The translations under genes were made by a program, and so were the position numbers. Positions 9,205 to 16,524 of a stretch of 64,000 bases of DNA are shown in pieces (position 1 is the stretch's first letter; each line of letters starts with the position of its first letter). Location of the stretch: the NCBI RefSeq assembly GCF_001278055.1, contig NZ_CP010802.1, positions 3,720,001 to 3,784,000 of the forward strand. The letters are read 5' to 3'. The notes beneath the pieces were generated by a model. That model was not told the origin of the DNA, searched no databases, and worked only from the letters and a program-made list of their open reading frames with translations. Origin of the DNA: Desulfuromonas soudanensis. Its GTDB lineage: Bacteria; Desulfobacterota; Desulfuromonadia; Desulfuromonadales; WTL.

Positions 9205-9230
9205 TCAAAAATAGGTGTGAGCCGGTTGCC

Positions 9231-9521
9231 TTACTTCTCTACGACGCCGAGGACGTCATCCTCGCGCATCATCAGATACTCTTTGCCTTCGACCTTGATC
9301 TCGGTCCCGGAATACTTGCCGAAAAGGATCTTGTCGCCGACCTTGACGTCGAGGGGGAGAACCTTTCCGTCCTCGGTCACCTTCCCCTTGCCGACGGCGG
9401 CGACGAGTCCCTGCTGGGGCTTTTCCTTGGCCGAGTCGGGGATGTAGAGGCCACCGGAGGTCATGGTCTCCTCTTCGAGTCTCTCGACGATGATACGGTC
9501 GTGCAGCGGTCTGATGTTCAT
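9231..9521 (-). CDS. groES: Co-chaperonin GroES (Hsp10)
   Basis: This 96-residue protein is the heptameric lid of GroEL. It starts [18 protein letters not shown], has the mobile-loop region [15 protein letters not shown] and then VAAVGKGKV, and ends [14 protein letters not shown], all standard. It is first in the groES-groEL operon with a good AAAGGAG ribosome site. The CIRCE operator sits 138 bp upstream of the start, leaving a leader of roughly 130 nt. Confidence 0.98.
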   Translation of the reverse strand: MNIRPLHDRIIVERLEEETMTSGGLYIPDSAKEKPQQGLVAAVGKGKVTEDGKVLPLDVKVGDKILFGKYSGTEIKVEGKEYLMMREDDVLGVVEK

Positions 9522-9658
9522 GGTGCGTCTCCTTTCGATAAAACCTAATGGATTACGGGAGCGTGTCCCTGGGGAAGACTTGCCGGGTCAATGTAAAAAG
9601 GCCCCCGGTTACTCGCCGACAGCGGCGAGCCGGGACCTCTCTGCAGGCACCGTCCTCG

Positions 9659-9685
9659 TTAGCACTCGCCGGACGGGAGTGCTAA
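9659..9685 (-). promoter_or_regulatory. CIRCE operator (HrcA-binding) for groESL
   Basis: TTAGCACTC (9659-9667), a 9-bp spacer and GAGTGCTAA (9677-9685) match the CIRCE consensus exactly. CIRCE is bound by the repressor HrcA, which releases under heat or protein-folding stress. hrcA itself is not in the window. Confidence 0.96.
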
Positions 9686-9770
9686 CAACAGGGGTAAATA
9701 TAATCAGCCTGTCCTGAATGTCAAGGTCTTTCTGGAGAATTCGTCGACCGAGTGGGGAAAACAGCGGGAT

Positions 9771-10301
9771 TCAGCGCCCGGAGAGGGCGTCGAGGAGGCG
9801 GGTCGCCAGGGTGCGGGCGACGTCTTCGGCGAGGTTTTTGCGTTCGGTTTCCACCGTCGAGTAGTCGTGCTCGAAAAAGGTTTCCCGGGGATAATCAAGG
9901 GTCAGGGTCGGCCGGTCGCTCCCCGGCTGATGGACCTGCAGGCGGCTCCTGAGACGGATGGCCGTGGAGCAGCATCCGCTCTCCTCGACATAGGCGAAAA
10001 CCTCCCCCGTGACATAGTTGTGCTCGGCCAGCCACTGGGGGTCGACACGGGAGGTCCCCTCCTTGAGAATGACGAATTCGAATTCGCCCCCCCTGCTCCC
10101 GGCAATGAGGGTATCGACGAAGAGATCGAAAACCCCCTCCTCAATGGCGACCGGGACCATGATGGTGGTGAAGGGGACGATATAGATCGTCTCCTGCGGC
10201 GGCGGCGGCGTGAAGCCGGCTTCCATGCGCACCGAGGGGACGGCGGCGCACCCTGCCAGCAGCAGAAGGAACAGAAGGGAGTTGATGTGCTTTGCACCCA
10301 T
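9771..10301 (-). CDS. Putative outer-membrane or periplasmic lipoprotein, 176 aa
   Basis: The ATG at 10301 gives MGAKHINSLLFLLLLAGCAA, a lipoprotein signal peptide with lipobox LAGC (C18). The mature part is mixed alpha/beta: ETIYIVPFTTIMVPVAIEEG, a DPQWLAEHNYVTGEVFAYVE segment and a YSTVETERKNLAEDVARTLA helix near the end. It resembles the broad group of small lipoproteins that combine a TolB-N-like or DUF-type fold, but I cannot name a family. It lies alone on the minus strand between the groES promoter and the divergent aminotransferase gene. Confidence 0.65.
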   Translation of the reverse strand: MGAKHINSLLFLLLLAGCAAVPSVRMEAGFTPPPPQETIYIVPFTTIMVPVAIEEGVFDLFVDTLIAGSRGGEFEFVILKEGTSRVDPQWLAEHNYVTGEVFAYVEESGCCSTAIRLRSRLQVHQPGSDRPTLTLDYPRETFFEHDYSTVETERKNLAEDVARTLATRLLDALSGR

Positions 10302-10432
10302 GGGCGTTTCTCCATCTCGGCGGCGGCAGGCCTGTGTCGTGGATGTTCGGTTGTTCCCTCGCCCTTGCGGCATCGACCGGAAGAGCAAGCATCCTAACCT
10401 TGCCCCCGGGAGGTTGTCAACGAGGGAATTCC

Positions 10433-10461
10433 TTGACATCGGCCCGGCGTGCGTGCTAAAT
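10433..10461 (+). promoter_or_regulatory. Sigma-70-type promoter for the aminotransferase
   Basis: TTGACA (10433-10438), a 17-bp spacer and CTAAAT (10456-10461) make a good housekeeping promoter. Transcription would begin near 10468 and leave a leader of about 135 nt. Confidence 0.6.
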
Positions 10462-10544
10462 CGCTGGCTGGTTCCGAGGCGGCATTTCGGGTGTTTTTGT
10501 GACCGAGCGCCGGGATTTAAACCACCGGGGACAGGGATCCGACA

Positions 10545-10584
10545 GACCGCTCCATCTACCTCGCGGTCGGGGCGTTTTTTATTT
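10545..10584 (+). promoter_or_regulatory. Hairpin plus T-run in the aminotransferase leader (possible attenuator)
   Basis: GACCGC (10545-10550) pairs with GCGGTC (10562-10567). GGGGCG then TTTTTTATTTT follow just before the AAAGGAG ribosome site. A competing GACCG copy at 10501 could pair with the same right arm. This suggests transcription attenuation; no riboswitch class was recognised. Confidence 0.35.
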
Positions 10585-10603
10585 TCAAAGGAGCAACAGC
10601 GAC

Positions 10604-11680
10604 ATGGGGAAAAAACTCTACATTCCGGGACCGGTCGAGGTCAGCCCCGATGTGCTGCAGGCGATGAGCGTGCCGATGGTCGGCCACCGCATGAAGGAGT
10701 ATGCCGTTCTTCACCGCGAAGTCACCACCGCCCTCAAAGGCCTGCTCAATACAACAGACCCGGTCTTTCTCTCCACCTCAAGCGCCTTCGGGGTCATGGA
10801 GGGGGCGGTGCGCAACCTGGTGCAGAAGCGCTGCGCCAACTTCGGCAACGGCGCCTTCAGCTCCAAATGGCACGACGTCACAAAACGCTGCGGCCTCGAA
10901 GCCGATCTCTACAGCGCCGAGTGGGGCGAGCCGATTACCGCCGCGATGGTCGATAAGGCTCTGGCCACCGGCCGGTATGACGCCATGACCCTGGTCCACA
11001 ACGAGACCTCCACCGGCGTGATGTCCCCCCTGGAGGAGATCGCCGAGGTGATGAAAAAATACCCCGACGTCTCCTTCATCGTCGACACCGTCTCCTCCAT
11101 GAGCGCCGTCCCCCTCGACGTGACGGCTCTCGGCACCGACGTCTGCCTGGCCGGAGTGCAGAAAGCCTTCGGCCTCCCTCCGGGGCTGGCGGTCTTCGCC
11201 GTCTCCCGGAACGCCCTCGACAAGGCCCGCACCACGGCCAACCGCGGCTATTACTTCGATTTCGAGGAGTTCGAGGTCAACGACCTCAAGGACAACACTC
11301 CGAGCACCCCCTGCATCACCCTGATTCATGCCCTCAACCATCAGTTGAAGAAGATGCAGGTCGAAGGTCTCGACAACCGCTATGCCCGCCATCGCGCCAT
11401 GGCCGAGGCGACCCGCGGCTGGATCGAGTCCCAGGGGTTCTCCCAGTTCGCCGCCGAGGGGTGCCGCTCCCTGACCCTGACCTGCGCCAGAAACGACGGC
11501 CGCACCGATCTGGAAAAACTCAAAAAACTCGCCGGGGAGCGCGGGTACGCCATCGACAACGGCTACGGCAAGATCAAGAACCTAACCTTCCGCATCCCCC
11601 ACATGGCCGACATGACCCAGGGCGATCTCGACGATCTCTTCGCCCTCCTCGAAGAGCTCCTCCCCCAGGTCCGCTCCTGA
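10604..11680 (+). CDS. Class V aminotransferase (serine-pyruvate / alanine-glyoxylate type)
   Basis: This PLP enzyme (358 aa) starts MGKKLYIPGPVEVSPDVLQA behind AAAGGAG; the longer frame from 10499 has no ribosome site. Family marks are the glycine-rich GHRMKEY start, the PLP-pocket region VHNETSTGVMSPLEEIAE, the Asp in FIVDTVSSMSAVPLD and the Schiff-base Lys in LAGVQKAFGLPPG. It likely moves an amino group between serine or alanine and pyruvate or glyoxylate. In Geobacter-like bacteria homologues supply serine or glycine precursors, and a serine-pathway gene (serA) is 21 kb away. It is monocistronic with its own promoter. Confidence 0.88.
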   Translation: MGKKLYIPGPVEVSPDVLQAMSVPMVGHRMKEYAVLHREVTTALKGLLNTTDPVFLSTSSAFGVMEGAVRNLVQKRCANFGNGAFSSKWHDVTKRCGLEADLYSAEWGEPITAAMVDKALATGRYDAMTLVHNETSTGVMSPLEEIAEVMKKYPDVSFIVDTVSSMSAVPLDVTALGTDVCLAGVQKAFGLPPGLAVFAVSRNALDKARTTANRGYYFDFEEFEVNDLKDNTPSTPCITLIHALNHQLKKMQVEGLDNRYARHRAMAEATRGWIESQGFSQFAAEGCRSLTLTCARNDGRTDLEKLKKLAGERGYAIDNGYGKIKNLTFRIPHMADMTQGDLDDLFALLEELLPQVRS

Positions 11681-11730
11681 ATATCCAAAGCGACGAGTCA
11701 ACAATCAGGTGGTCGTGAGAAAAGATGTTC

Positions 11731-11845
11731 TCAACGCTGAGGCACAGAGACAGGAGAGCCGGAGAGAAAACAACATCATGAAAAGCTTTGTTTCTGATGT
11801 TCCCTGCGTCTCTCCCTCCCTCTGCGCCTCTGCGTTAAATCCTTT
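11731..11845. repeat. Intergenic inverted repeat, CTCTGCG family (copy 1)
   Basis: The left arm begins AACGCTGAGGCACAGAGACA (from 11733). The right arm, CTGCGTCTCTCCCTCCCTCT then GCGCCTCTGCGTTAAA, runs to 11840. The arms are imperfect inverted copies. A small inner hairpin ACATCA/TGATGT lies at the centre. The element fills most of the gap after the aminotransferase. A second copy lies at 16363-16450 and a half-copy at 7203. Confidence 0.65.
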
Positions 11846-11887
11846 GTTTTAGTCAGGTTTTTCCATCAAGGCTTCAGAAATGAGCGA

Positions 11888-11924
11888 AAGCCCCGGCCGA
11901 ATCGATTCGGCCGGGGCTTTTTTC
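11888..11924. terminator. Bidirectional terminator between aminotransferase and arsS
   Basis: A perfect 15-bp stem (11888-11902 with 11905-11919) with arms AAGCCCCGGCCGAAT and its complement is flanked by T-runs on both strands. It serves the convergent genes ending at 11680 (+) and 11951 (minus). Confidence 0.93.
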
Positions 11925-11950
11925 TTCAAATCCGGCGGCAGGAACCCGGG

Positions 11951-12907
11951 TCAGGCGACCAGCGCCCCGCCGCAGGAAGATCCGCAACCGGCGGTGCAGC
12001 CGAAGCAGTGTTCGCCGGTGACAATGGGCCTCCCCGCCAGCAGCGCCGGGTCGATGTCGTCGATGTGGGTGGGAAGCCCCCCGGAAAGGGGGAGGCCGAG
12101 AGCCATATTGAAGTCGCAGTCGGACAGGGTGCCGTCCCAGGCGACGCAGATCTGGTGGCGGCACATCAGCCCCTCGACGGTCCCGGGGTTGAAGGCGTCG
12201 ACGAGGAGGTGACGGTAGTCGCTTTCTTTCCCCTGGCGCTGCAGGTCGTCGAGAAACCGCCCGAGGGGCATATTGGTGAGGGTCAGGAGACGGGTGAAGA
12301 TGATGCCGTGCTCCTGACGCAGCCGTGTCCGGTAGTCGGCCTCGAGAGCGACCTGCCCGGGAGGGAGGAAGGGGCCGCCGGGATTGTAGACGAGATTCAG
12401 ACCGAGTCCCGGCTGGCGGCCGTAGCCGAGTTCGTTAAGGCGGCCAAGCGCCCGGATGCTCTTGTCGAAGACTCCGGCGCCGCGCTGGGCGGTGACATTT
12501 TTTTCCAGGTAACAGGGGAGCGAGGCGACCAGTTGAACCCCATGCTCCCGAAAAAATTCGGGGAGCCCTTCCATTCCCGCCTCGTAGAAAACCGAGAGGT
12601 TGGAGCGCACCTGCAGGGGGTGGCCGGTCGCAGAGAGGGCCTCGATCAGAAACCGGAAGTTGGGATTGAGTTCCGGCGCGCCGCCGGTGATGTCGATTTG
12701 GGCCTCGGGAAAGGCGGCGGCCAGGCGCAGGACCGACTCCATGGTCGCCCGGTCCATCACTTCCCGGCTCTGCGGTGAGCCGCCGACATGGCAGTGCCGA
12801 CAGGCCAGATTGCACAGGGAACCGACGTTGACCTGGATCGTCTGCACGGCGGCGCTGGAGAGCGCCGTCCCCAGGGTTTTTTTCAGGGTATCTGCAAAGG
12901 TGTCCAT
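11951..12907 (-). CDS. arsS: ArsS-type radical SAM/Cys-rich protein
   Basis: This 318-residue protein has the radical SAM cluster motif CNLACRHC (CxxxCxxC), the SAM-contact block IDITGGAPELNPNF and a C-terminal Cys-rich tail CFGCTAGCGSSCGG typical of the ArsS family (radical SAM/Cys-rich domain, DUF3641). ArsS joins a 5'-deoxyadenosyl group to dimethylarsenic in arsenosugar synthesis. In some bacteria the tail contains selenocysteine where this copy has Cys (CTAGCGSS). I chose the ATG at 12907 (MDTFADTLKK); the longer frame from 12997 is unlikely. No arsM methyltransferase lies beside it. Family is sure; arsenic specificity is from homology. Confidence 0.88.
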   Translation of the reverse strand: MDTFADTLKKTLGTALSSAAVQTIQVNVGSLCNLACRHCHVGGSPQSREVMDRATMESVLRLAAAFPEAQIDITGGAPELNPNFRFLIEALSATGHPLQVRSNLSVFYEAGMEGLPEFFREHGVQLVASLPCYLEKNVTAQRGAGVFDKSIRALGRLNELGYGRQPGLGLNLVYNPGGPFLPPGQVALEADYRTRLRQEHGIIFTRLLTLTNMPLGRFLDDLQRQGKESDYRHLLVDAFNPGTVEGLMCRHQICVAWDGTLSDCDFNMALGLPLSGGLPTHIDDIDPALLAGRPIVTGEHCFGCTAGCGSSCGGALVA

Positions 12908-13026
12908 GAAATTCCCGGCGCAAGAGGGGGTCGGAGGGCGGATACGGAGAAACGGGGGGCAAGGAGCAATCATGCCCCAATCTATATACATCATCACCGG
13001 GGATTAAACAATCTCCCCCGGTAAAC

Positions 13027-13070
13027 AAAAAATCGTCTTTTCCCGGCTTGGCGGGAAAAGACGATTTTTT
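13027..13070. terminator. Strong hairpin terminator after the YfaZ-like gene
   Basis: A stem of about 19 bp (13027-13045 with 13052-13070, core TCGTCTTTTCCCG) around GCTTGG has A- and T-runs at its ends. It works for the minus-strand gene ending at 13093. Confidence 0.9.
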
Positions 13071-13092
13071 TCAAGGCGATCGGAAGAGAATC

Positions 13093-13662
13093 CTAGAAAC
13101 GGGCCGAGAACCCTCCCATCAACCCTTCGTCGATCGTCCAGCCGTTGCGGGGCCCGTCAAAGTCGGCGCGGATATTCTGGTATTCGGCAAAAATCCGGAT
13201 CTTGGGGGTGATGGCGTAGAAGACCCGTCCGCCGGCCTCGACCAGACGCTCGACGTCGAGGGTGGAGAAGATTTTCGGGGCATAGTAGAGCTTGGCGGAA
13301 AAGCCGAGTCCGCCGAGGGCCGGCGGCGCATAGCTGGGACGAATGCCGATCCCGGCGGCGAGGATATCCTGGTCATGGTGGGTGGCGCCGACGAAGAGCT
13401 GGGCCCCAACGCCGAGTTCGAGTCCCGGGACGTTCCCCGGGGTCCCGGAGAATTCGAATCCGCCGGAGCCCAGAGTGGTCGGCTCGTCGTCGTTGTAGAG
13501 GAAGCGGCCATAAAACTTGGCGGTTCCGTAGTTGTCCTCGACGATAGGGACGGTGAGGGCGAACTGAGCCCTTTCGTCGCTGAAGCCGACTTCCAGGGAG
13601 GTGGCCTGGGCCGATACGGCCAAAAGCGAGATCAGCAGGGCGAACAACAGAGATTTACGCAT
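13093..13662 (-). CDS. YfaZ-like outer-membrane beta-barrel protein
   Basis: This 189-residue protein has a signal peptide (MRKSLLFALLISLLAVSAQA) cleaved before TSLEVGFSDERAQF. It then shows alternating aromatic strands (AKFYGRFLYNDDE, GLELGVGAQLFVG, IRIFAEYQNIRADF) and a terminal Phe (GGFSARF), which is the signal for barrel assembly by Bam. The overall pattern fits the YfaZ family of small porin-like outer-membrane proteins. Substrate is unknown. It is monocistronic, with its terminator just behind, and divergent from rdgC. Confidence 0.78.
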   Translation of the reverse strand: MRKSLLFALLISLLAVSAQATSLEVGFSDERAQFALTVPIVEDNYGTAKFYGRFLYNDDEPTTLGSGGFEFSGTPGNVPGLELGVGAQLFVGATHHDQDILAAGIGIRPSYAPPALGGLGFSAKLYYAPKIFSTLDVERLVEAGGRVFYAITPKIRIFAEYQNIRADFDGPRNGWTIDEGLMGGFSARF

Positions 13663-13864
13663 GTCATTACTCCTTTACATTTCACAGGGGTGACGTATCC
13701 CGAGCAGGGCCGCAGAATCGGGCGAACTATCGCACAAACAGGCGGCGGAAGCAACCCCCCGCGGCGAGCCGCCCCCGGGAAAAGCCGTCAACAAATCCCT
13801 TGCCCCCACCTGCCAAAAGGTGTATCCCATAGGCCGCAGCCAATCCATCAGGGAGAGAAAAGAC

Positions 13865-15031
13865 ATGGGCATCCTAGCCAACACCGTCAGTATCTGCCAG
13901 TTCCAGGTCCTGGGCGAAGTCCCCGACAAGGACCTCTTCGCCTGGGCCGCACCCCGCCTGGCCAAAAACGCCTTCCAGCCCATCGACCAGGGGGCCGAAG
14001 AGCTCTCCGTCGGCTGGGTTCACCTCGACGATTTCAAGGCCAACGACTTCGGGAACCCGGACGTCTACCGCCGCGACCATTCCCTCTGCTTCACCCTGCG
14101 CCGCGATCAGCGACGGGTTCCGGCGGCGCTGATGCGCGCCCATCTGGAGAGTGCGCTGCAGGAACATCTGGCCGCCAATCCGGGAATGCAGCGGGTCAAC
14201 AAGCACAAGAAGGAGGAGTTGCGCGATGCCGTGCGCGGCGCGCTCCTCGCCCGGACGCTTCCGGCCCCCGCCACCTACGATGCGGTCTGGGACACCCGCA
14301 GCGGCCGGCTGACCTTTGCCAGTCTCAACGCCAAGGTCATCGAACTCTTCGAGACCCTCTTCAAGCAGACCTTCGAAGGGCTGCGCCTGGTGGCCGTCCA
14401 CCCCTACGCCCGGGCCGCACAGGTCGTCGAGTCCGCCCTGCGGCCGGCCCTGGAAAAGGCCAACGGCGCCACCTCCGAGGCGGTGATCGACCTGATCAAG
14501 GACAACCAGTGGCTCGGCTGGGATTTTCTCCGCTGGCTGACGTACCGCAGCATGACCGGCGACTCCCGCTACGCCGTCAACCGCCCCGGCCCCGCCGTGG
14601 AAGGGGAGGAATTCATCGCCTACCCCAACGACCGCCTGGTTCTGGCCGGCGGCGGCGAAACCGGCGTGCAGAAGATCACCGTCGCCGGACCCCAGGATCA
14701 TTTCAGCGAGGTCCGCACCGCCCTCCTCGGCGGCAAGGAGATCCTCGAGGCGATCATTTATCTGGAAAAGGGGGAGCACCTCTGGAAGCTGACACTGAAA
14801 GGGAGTCTCTTTCACTTCGCCTCCTTCAAGGCCCCGGCCGTCAAACTGGAAAAGGACGCCCATACGGACCAGGACAACGAGAAGATTGCCATCTTCTATG
14901 AGCGCATGCATGTCCTCGAGGAGGGTCTGCAGCTCTTCGACAGCCTCCTTGCCACCTTCCTCTCTTTGCGCCTCGGCGCCGATTGGGGGGCCCTGAATCA
15001 GGCCATCGCCGCCTGGCTGCAGGAGGACTGA
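13865..15031 (+). CDS. rdgC: RdgC-like recombination-associated DNA-binding protein
   Basis: RdgC is a ring-forming double-strand DNA-binding protein that restrains RecA. This 388-residue copy starts MGILANTVSICQFQVLGEVP behind AGGGAGAGAAAAGAC. It shows family blocks NAFQPIDQGAEELSVGWVHL, LRRDQRRVPAALMRAHLESA, NKHKKEELRDAVRGALLARTLP and YDAVWDTRSGRLTFASLNAK. It is longer than the roughly 300-residue E. coli protein, with an extended C-terminal part. The identification is by motif memory and is good in the N-terminal two thirds. The gene downstream is 107 bp away and functionally unrelated. Confidence 0.82.
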   Translation: MGILANTVSICQFQVLGEVPDKDLFAWAAPRLAKNAFQPIDQGAEELSVGWVHLDDFKANDFGNPDVYRRDHSLCFTLRRDQRRVPAALMRAHLESALQEHLAANPGMQRVNKHKKEELRDAVRGALLARTLPAPATYDAVWDTRSGRLTFASLNAKVIELFETLFKQTFEGLRLVAVHPYARAAQVVESALRPALEKANGATSEAVIDLIKDNQWLGWDFLRWLTYRSMTGDSRYAVNRPGPAVEGEEFIAYPNDRLVLAGGGETGVQKITVAGPQDHFSEVRTALLGGKEILEAIIYLEKGEHLWKLTLKGSLFHFASFKAPAVKLEKDAHTDQDNEKIAIFYERMHVLEEGLQLFDSLLATFLSLRLGADWGALNQAIAAWLQED

Positions 15032-15138
15032 GGAGACGCCGTGGCTCTCCGGACCGAAGGGTGAGCCGTGGCAAGGAGGCGGGCAAACGGCTATACTTGG
15101 AACATCCTTTCCTCTTCCATCCTTTTCCGGACGTCGCC

Positions 15139-16329
15139 ATGGCGGAAAAAATCCTCATTGCCCAGGCCGGGTCCTCCAGGGATTCTCCCCTGGGGACCAT
15201 CCTGCGTGCCGCCGGTTTCCAGGTCCAGCTCGCCTCTGGAGTCGCCCGGGCAACCGAACTCCTCGGCGAATTTCCCGCCCTCATCCTCCTCGACGTCACC
15301 CTGGCTTCCCGGGAACCTTCCGGGAGCTGGAACGACCTCGGCCGCCGCTGCCAGAGGGAGGGGGTCCCCTGCCTGCTTTTTTCCTCCAGCGGCTGCGCCC
15401 CGGCGGCCATGAAGGATCTGGCGCCCTGGGGGACCGATACCCTTGTCGCCCTGGAGGATTACGAAGAGGTCCTCTCCAAGGTCAACAGTCAGCTCACCAT
15501 CCGCCGCCTGACCTACGAAGTCAATCTCGCCCATGGCCTGCTCCTGGAGAAACAGCAGGAAATCGCCGAATACCACCGTTCGGCGGCCCTGATCCAGACC
15601 AGCCTGCTGCCGCCGCGCCTCCCGGAAATCGGCCCGCTTCATTTCGCCTGGAGGTTTCTCCCCTGCGCCCATGCCGGCGGCGACCTGTTTAACGTGGTGC
15701 ACCTCGACGAACGCACGGTGATGGTCTACCTCTTCGATGTCTGCGGCCACGGAGTCTCGGCGGCCATGGTCACCGTCTCCGTCTATCAAAGCCTCTCCCT
15801 CCACACCGGACGCATCGTCAAGCGGGCCCTGGCCGCTCCCCCCTATTACCGGATCCCCTCCCCGGCGGAGGTCCTGGTCGACCTCGACCGCGAATACCCC
15901 TTCGAACGCTTCGAAAAATTCTTCACCATCGCCTACGTCCTCCTCGACACCGTCTCCGGGCAGGTGACCTACAGCTGCGCCGGCCACCCTCCCCCCCTGC
16001 TCGTTCGCGCCGACGGCGAAAGCGAGCCGCTCCTCCGCGGCGGACCGGTGATCGGCATGGGGAACATCATCCCCTTCGAGGAGGGGGAACTCGTCCTCGC
16101 CCCCGGCGACCGGCTCTTCCTCTACTCCGACGGCATCACCGAATACATGGATCCGGCCGGGGCTTTCTACGGCGAGGAGCGCCTCTTCCGCAAGCTCTCC
16201 AGCCAGCGCCGCCGCCCCCTCGATCCGGCCTGCGGACGCCTCATCGAGGATCTCTACGCCTTCGGCCGCGGCGCCGCGGTCCGGGACGACGTCACCCTTC
16301 TCGGCATCGAATTCACCGGCGCCTCCTGA
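15139..16329 (+). CDS. PP2C/SpoIIE-type serine phosphatase with degenerate receiver domain
   Basis: This 396-residue protein has an N-terminal receiver-like domain (residues about 4-120), a short coiled linker and a SpoIIE-like phosphatase domain from about 155. The domain's metal-binding motifs are HAGGDLFNVVHL, LFDVCGHGVSAAM, LFLYSDGITEYMDP and RDDVTLLGIEF. Such enzymes dephosphorylate anti-sigma antagonists in partner-switching pathways. The receiver keeps an Asp at position 52 (LILLDVTL), but the acidic pair expected near residues 8-12 is replaced by AQAGSS, so phosphorylation there is doubtful. The ATG at 15139 was chosen because the domain starts there; its ribosome site is weak. Confidence 0.85.
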   Translation: MAEKILIAQAGSSRDSPLGTILRAAGFQVQLASGVARATELLGEFPALILLDVTLASREPSGSWNDLGRRCQREGVPCLLFSSSGCAPAAMKDLAPWGTDTLVALEDYEEVLSKVNSQLTIRRLTYEVNLAHGLLLEKQQEIAEYHRSAALIQTSLLPPRLPEIGPLHFAWRFLPCAHAGGDLFNVVHLDERTVMVYLFDVCGHGVSAAMVTVSVYQSLSLHTGRIVKRALAAPPYYRIPSPAEVLVDLDREYPFERFEKFFTIAYVLLDTVSGQVTYSCAGHPPPLLVRADGESEPLLRGGPVIGMGNIIPFEEGELVLAPGDRLFLYSDGITEYMDPAGAFYGEERLFRKLSSQRRRPLDPACGRLIEDLYAFGRGAAVRDDVTLLGIEFTGAS

Positions 16330-16362
16330 ATCCTGAAATCCGAATCAAGCAAAAAAGGTCTG

Positions 16363-16450
16363 TCAACGCAGAGGGCGCGGAGAAAACCCGCCCCTTTTCC
16401 TGATGATTTCTCTGCGCACTCTGCGACTCTGCGACTCTGCGTTGAAATCT
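16363..16450. repeat. Intergenic inverted repeat, CTCTGCG family (copy 2)
   Basis: The left arm is GTCAACGCAGAGGGCGCGGA (from 16362). The right arm, from 16410, holds three tandem CTCTGCG(A) units ending CTCTGCGTTGAAA. The arms are imperfect inverted copies. It matches the element at 11731-11845 in sequence and in its position behind a + strand gene. Confidence 0.65.
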
Positions 16451-16465
16451 TTGTTTTTAATGAAG

Positions 16466-16503
16466 AAAAGGGAGGGGTCCCGCAGGGTCGCCCTCCCTTT
16501 TTT
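16466..16503. terminator. Bidirectional terminator between phosphatase and EF-G paralogue
   Basis: AAAAGGGAGGG (16466-16476) pairs with CCCTCCCTTTT (16491-16501), with T-runs on both strands. It serves convergent genes. Confidence 0.85.
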
Positions 16504-16524
16504 GTATTTCCACCTTCGGGACCC

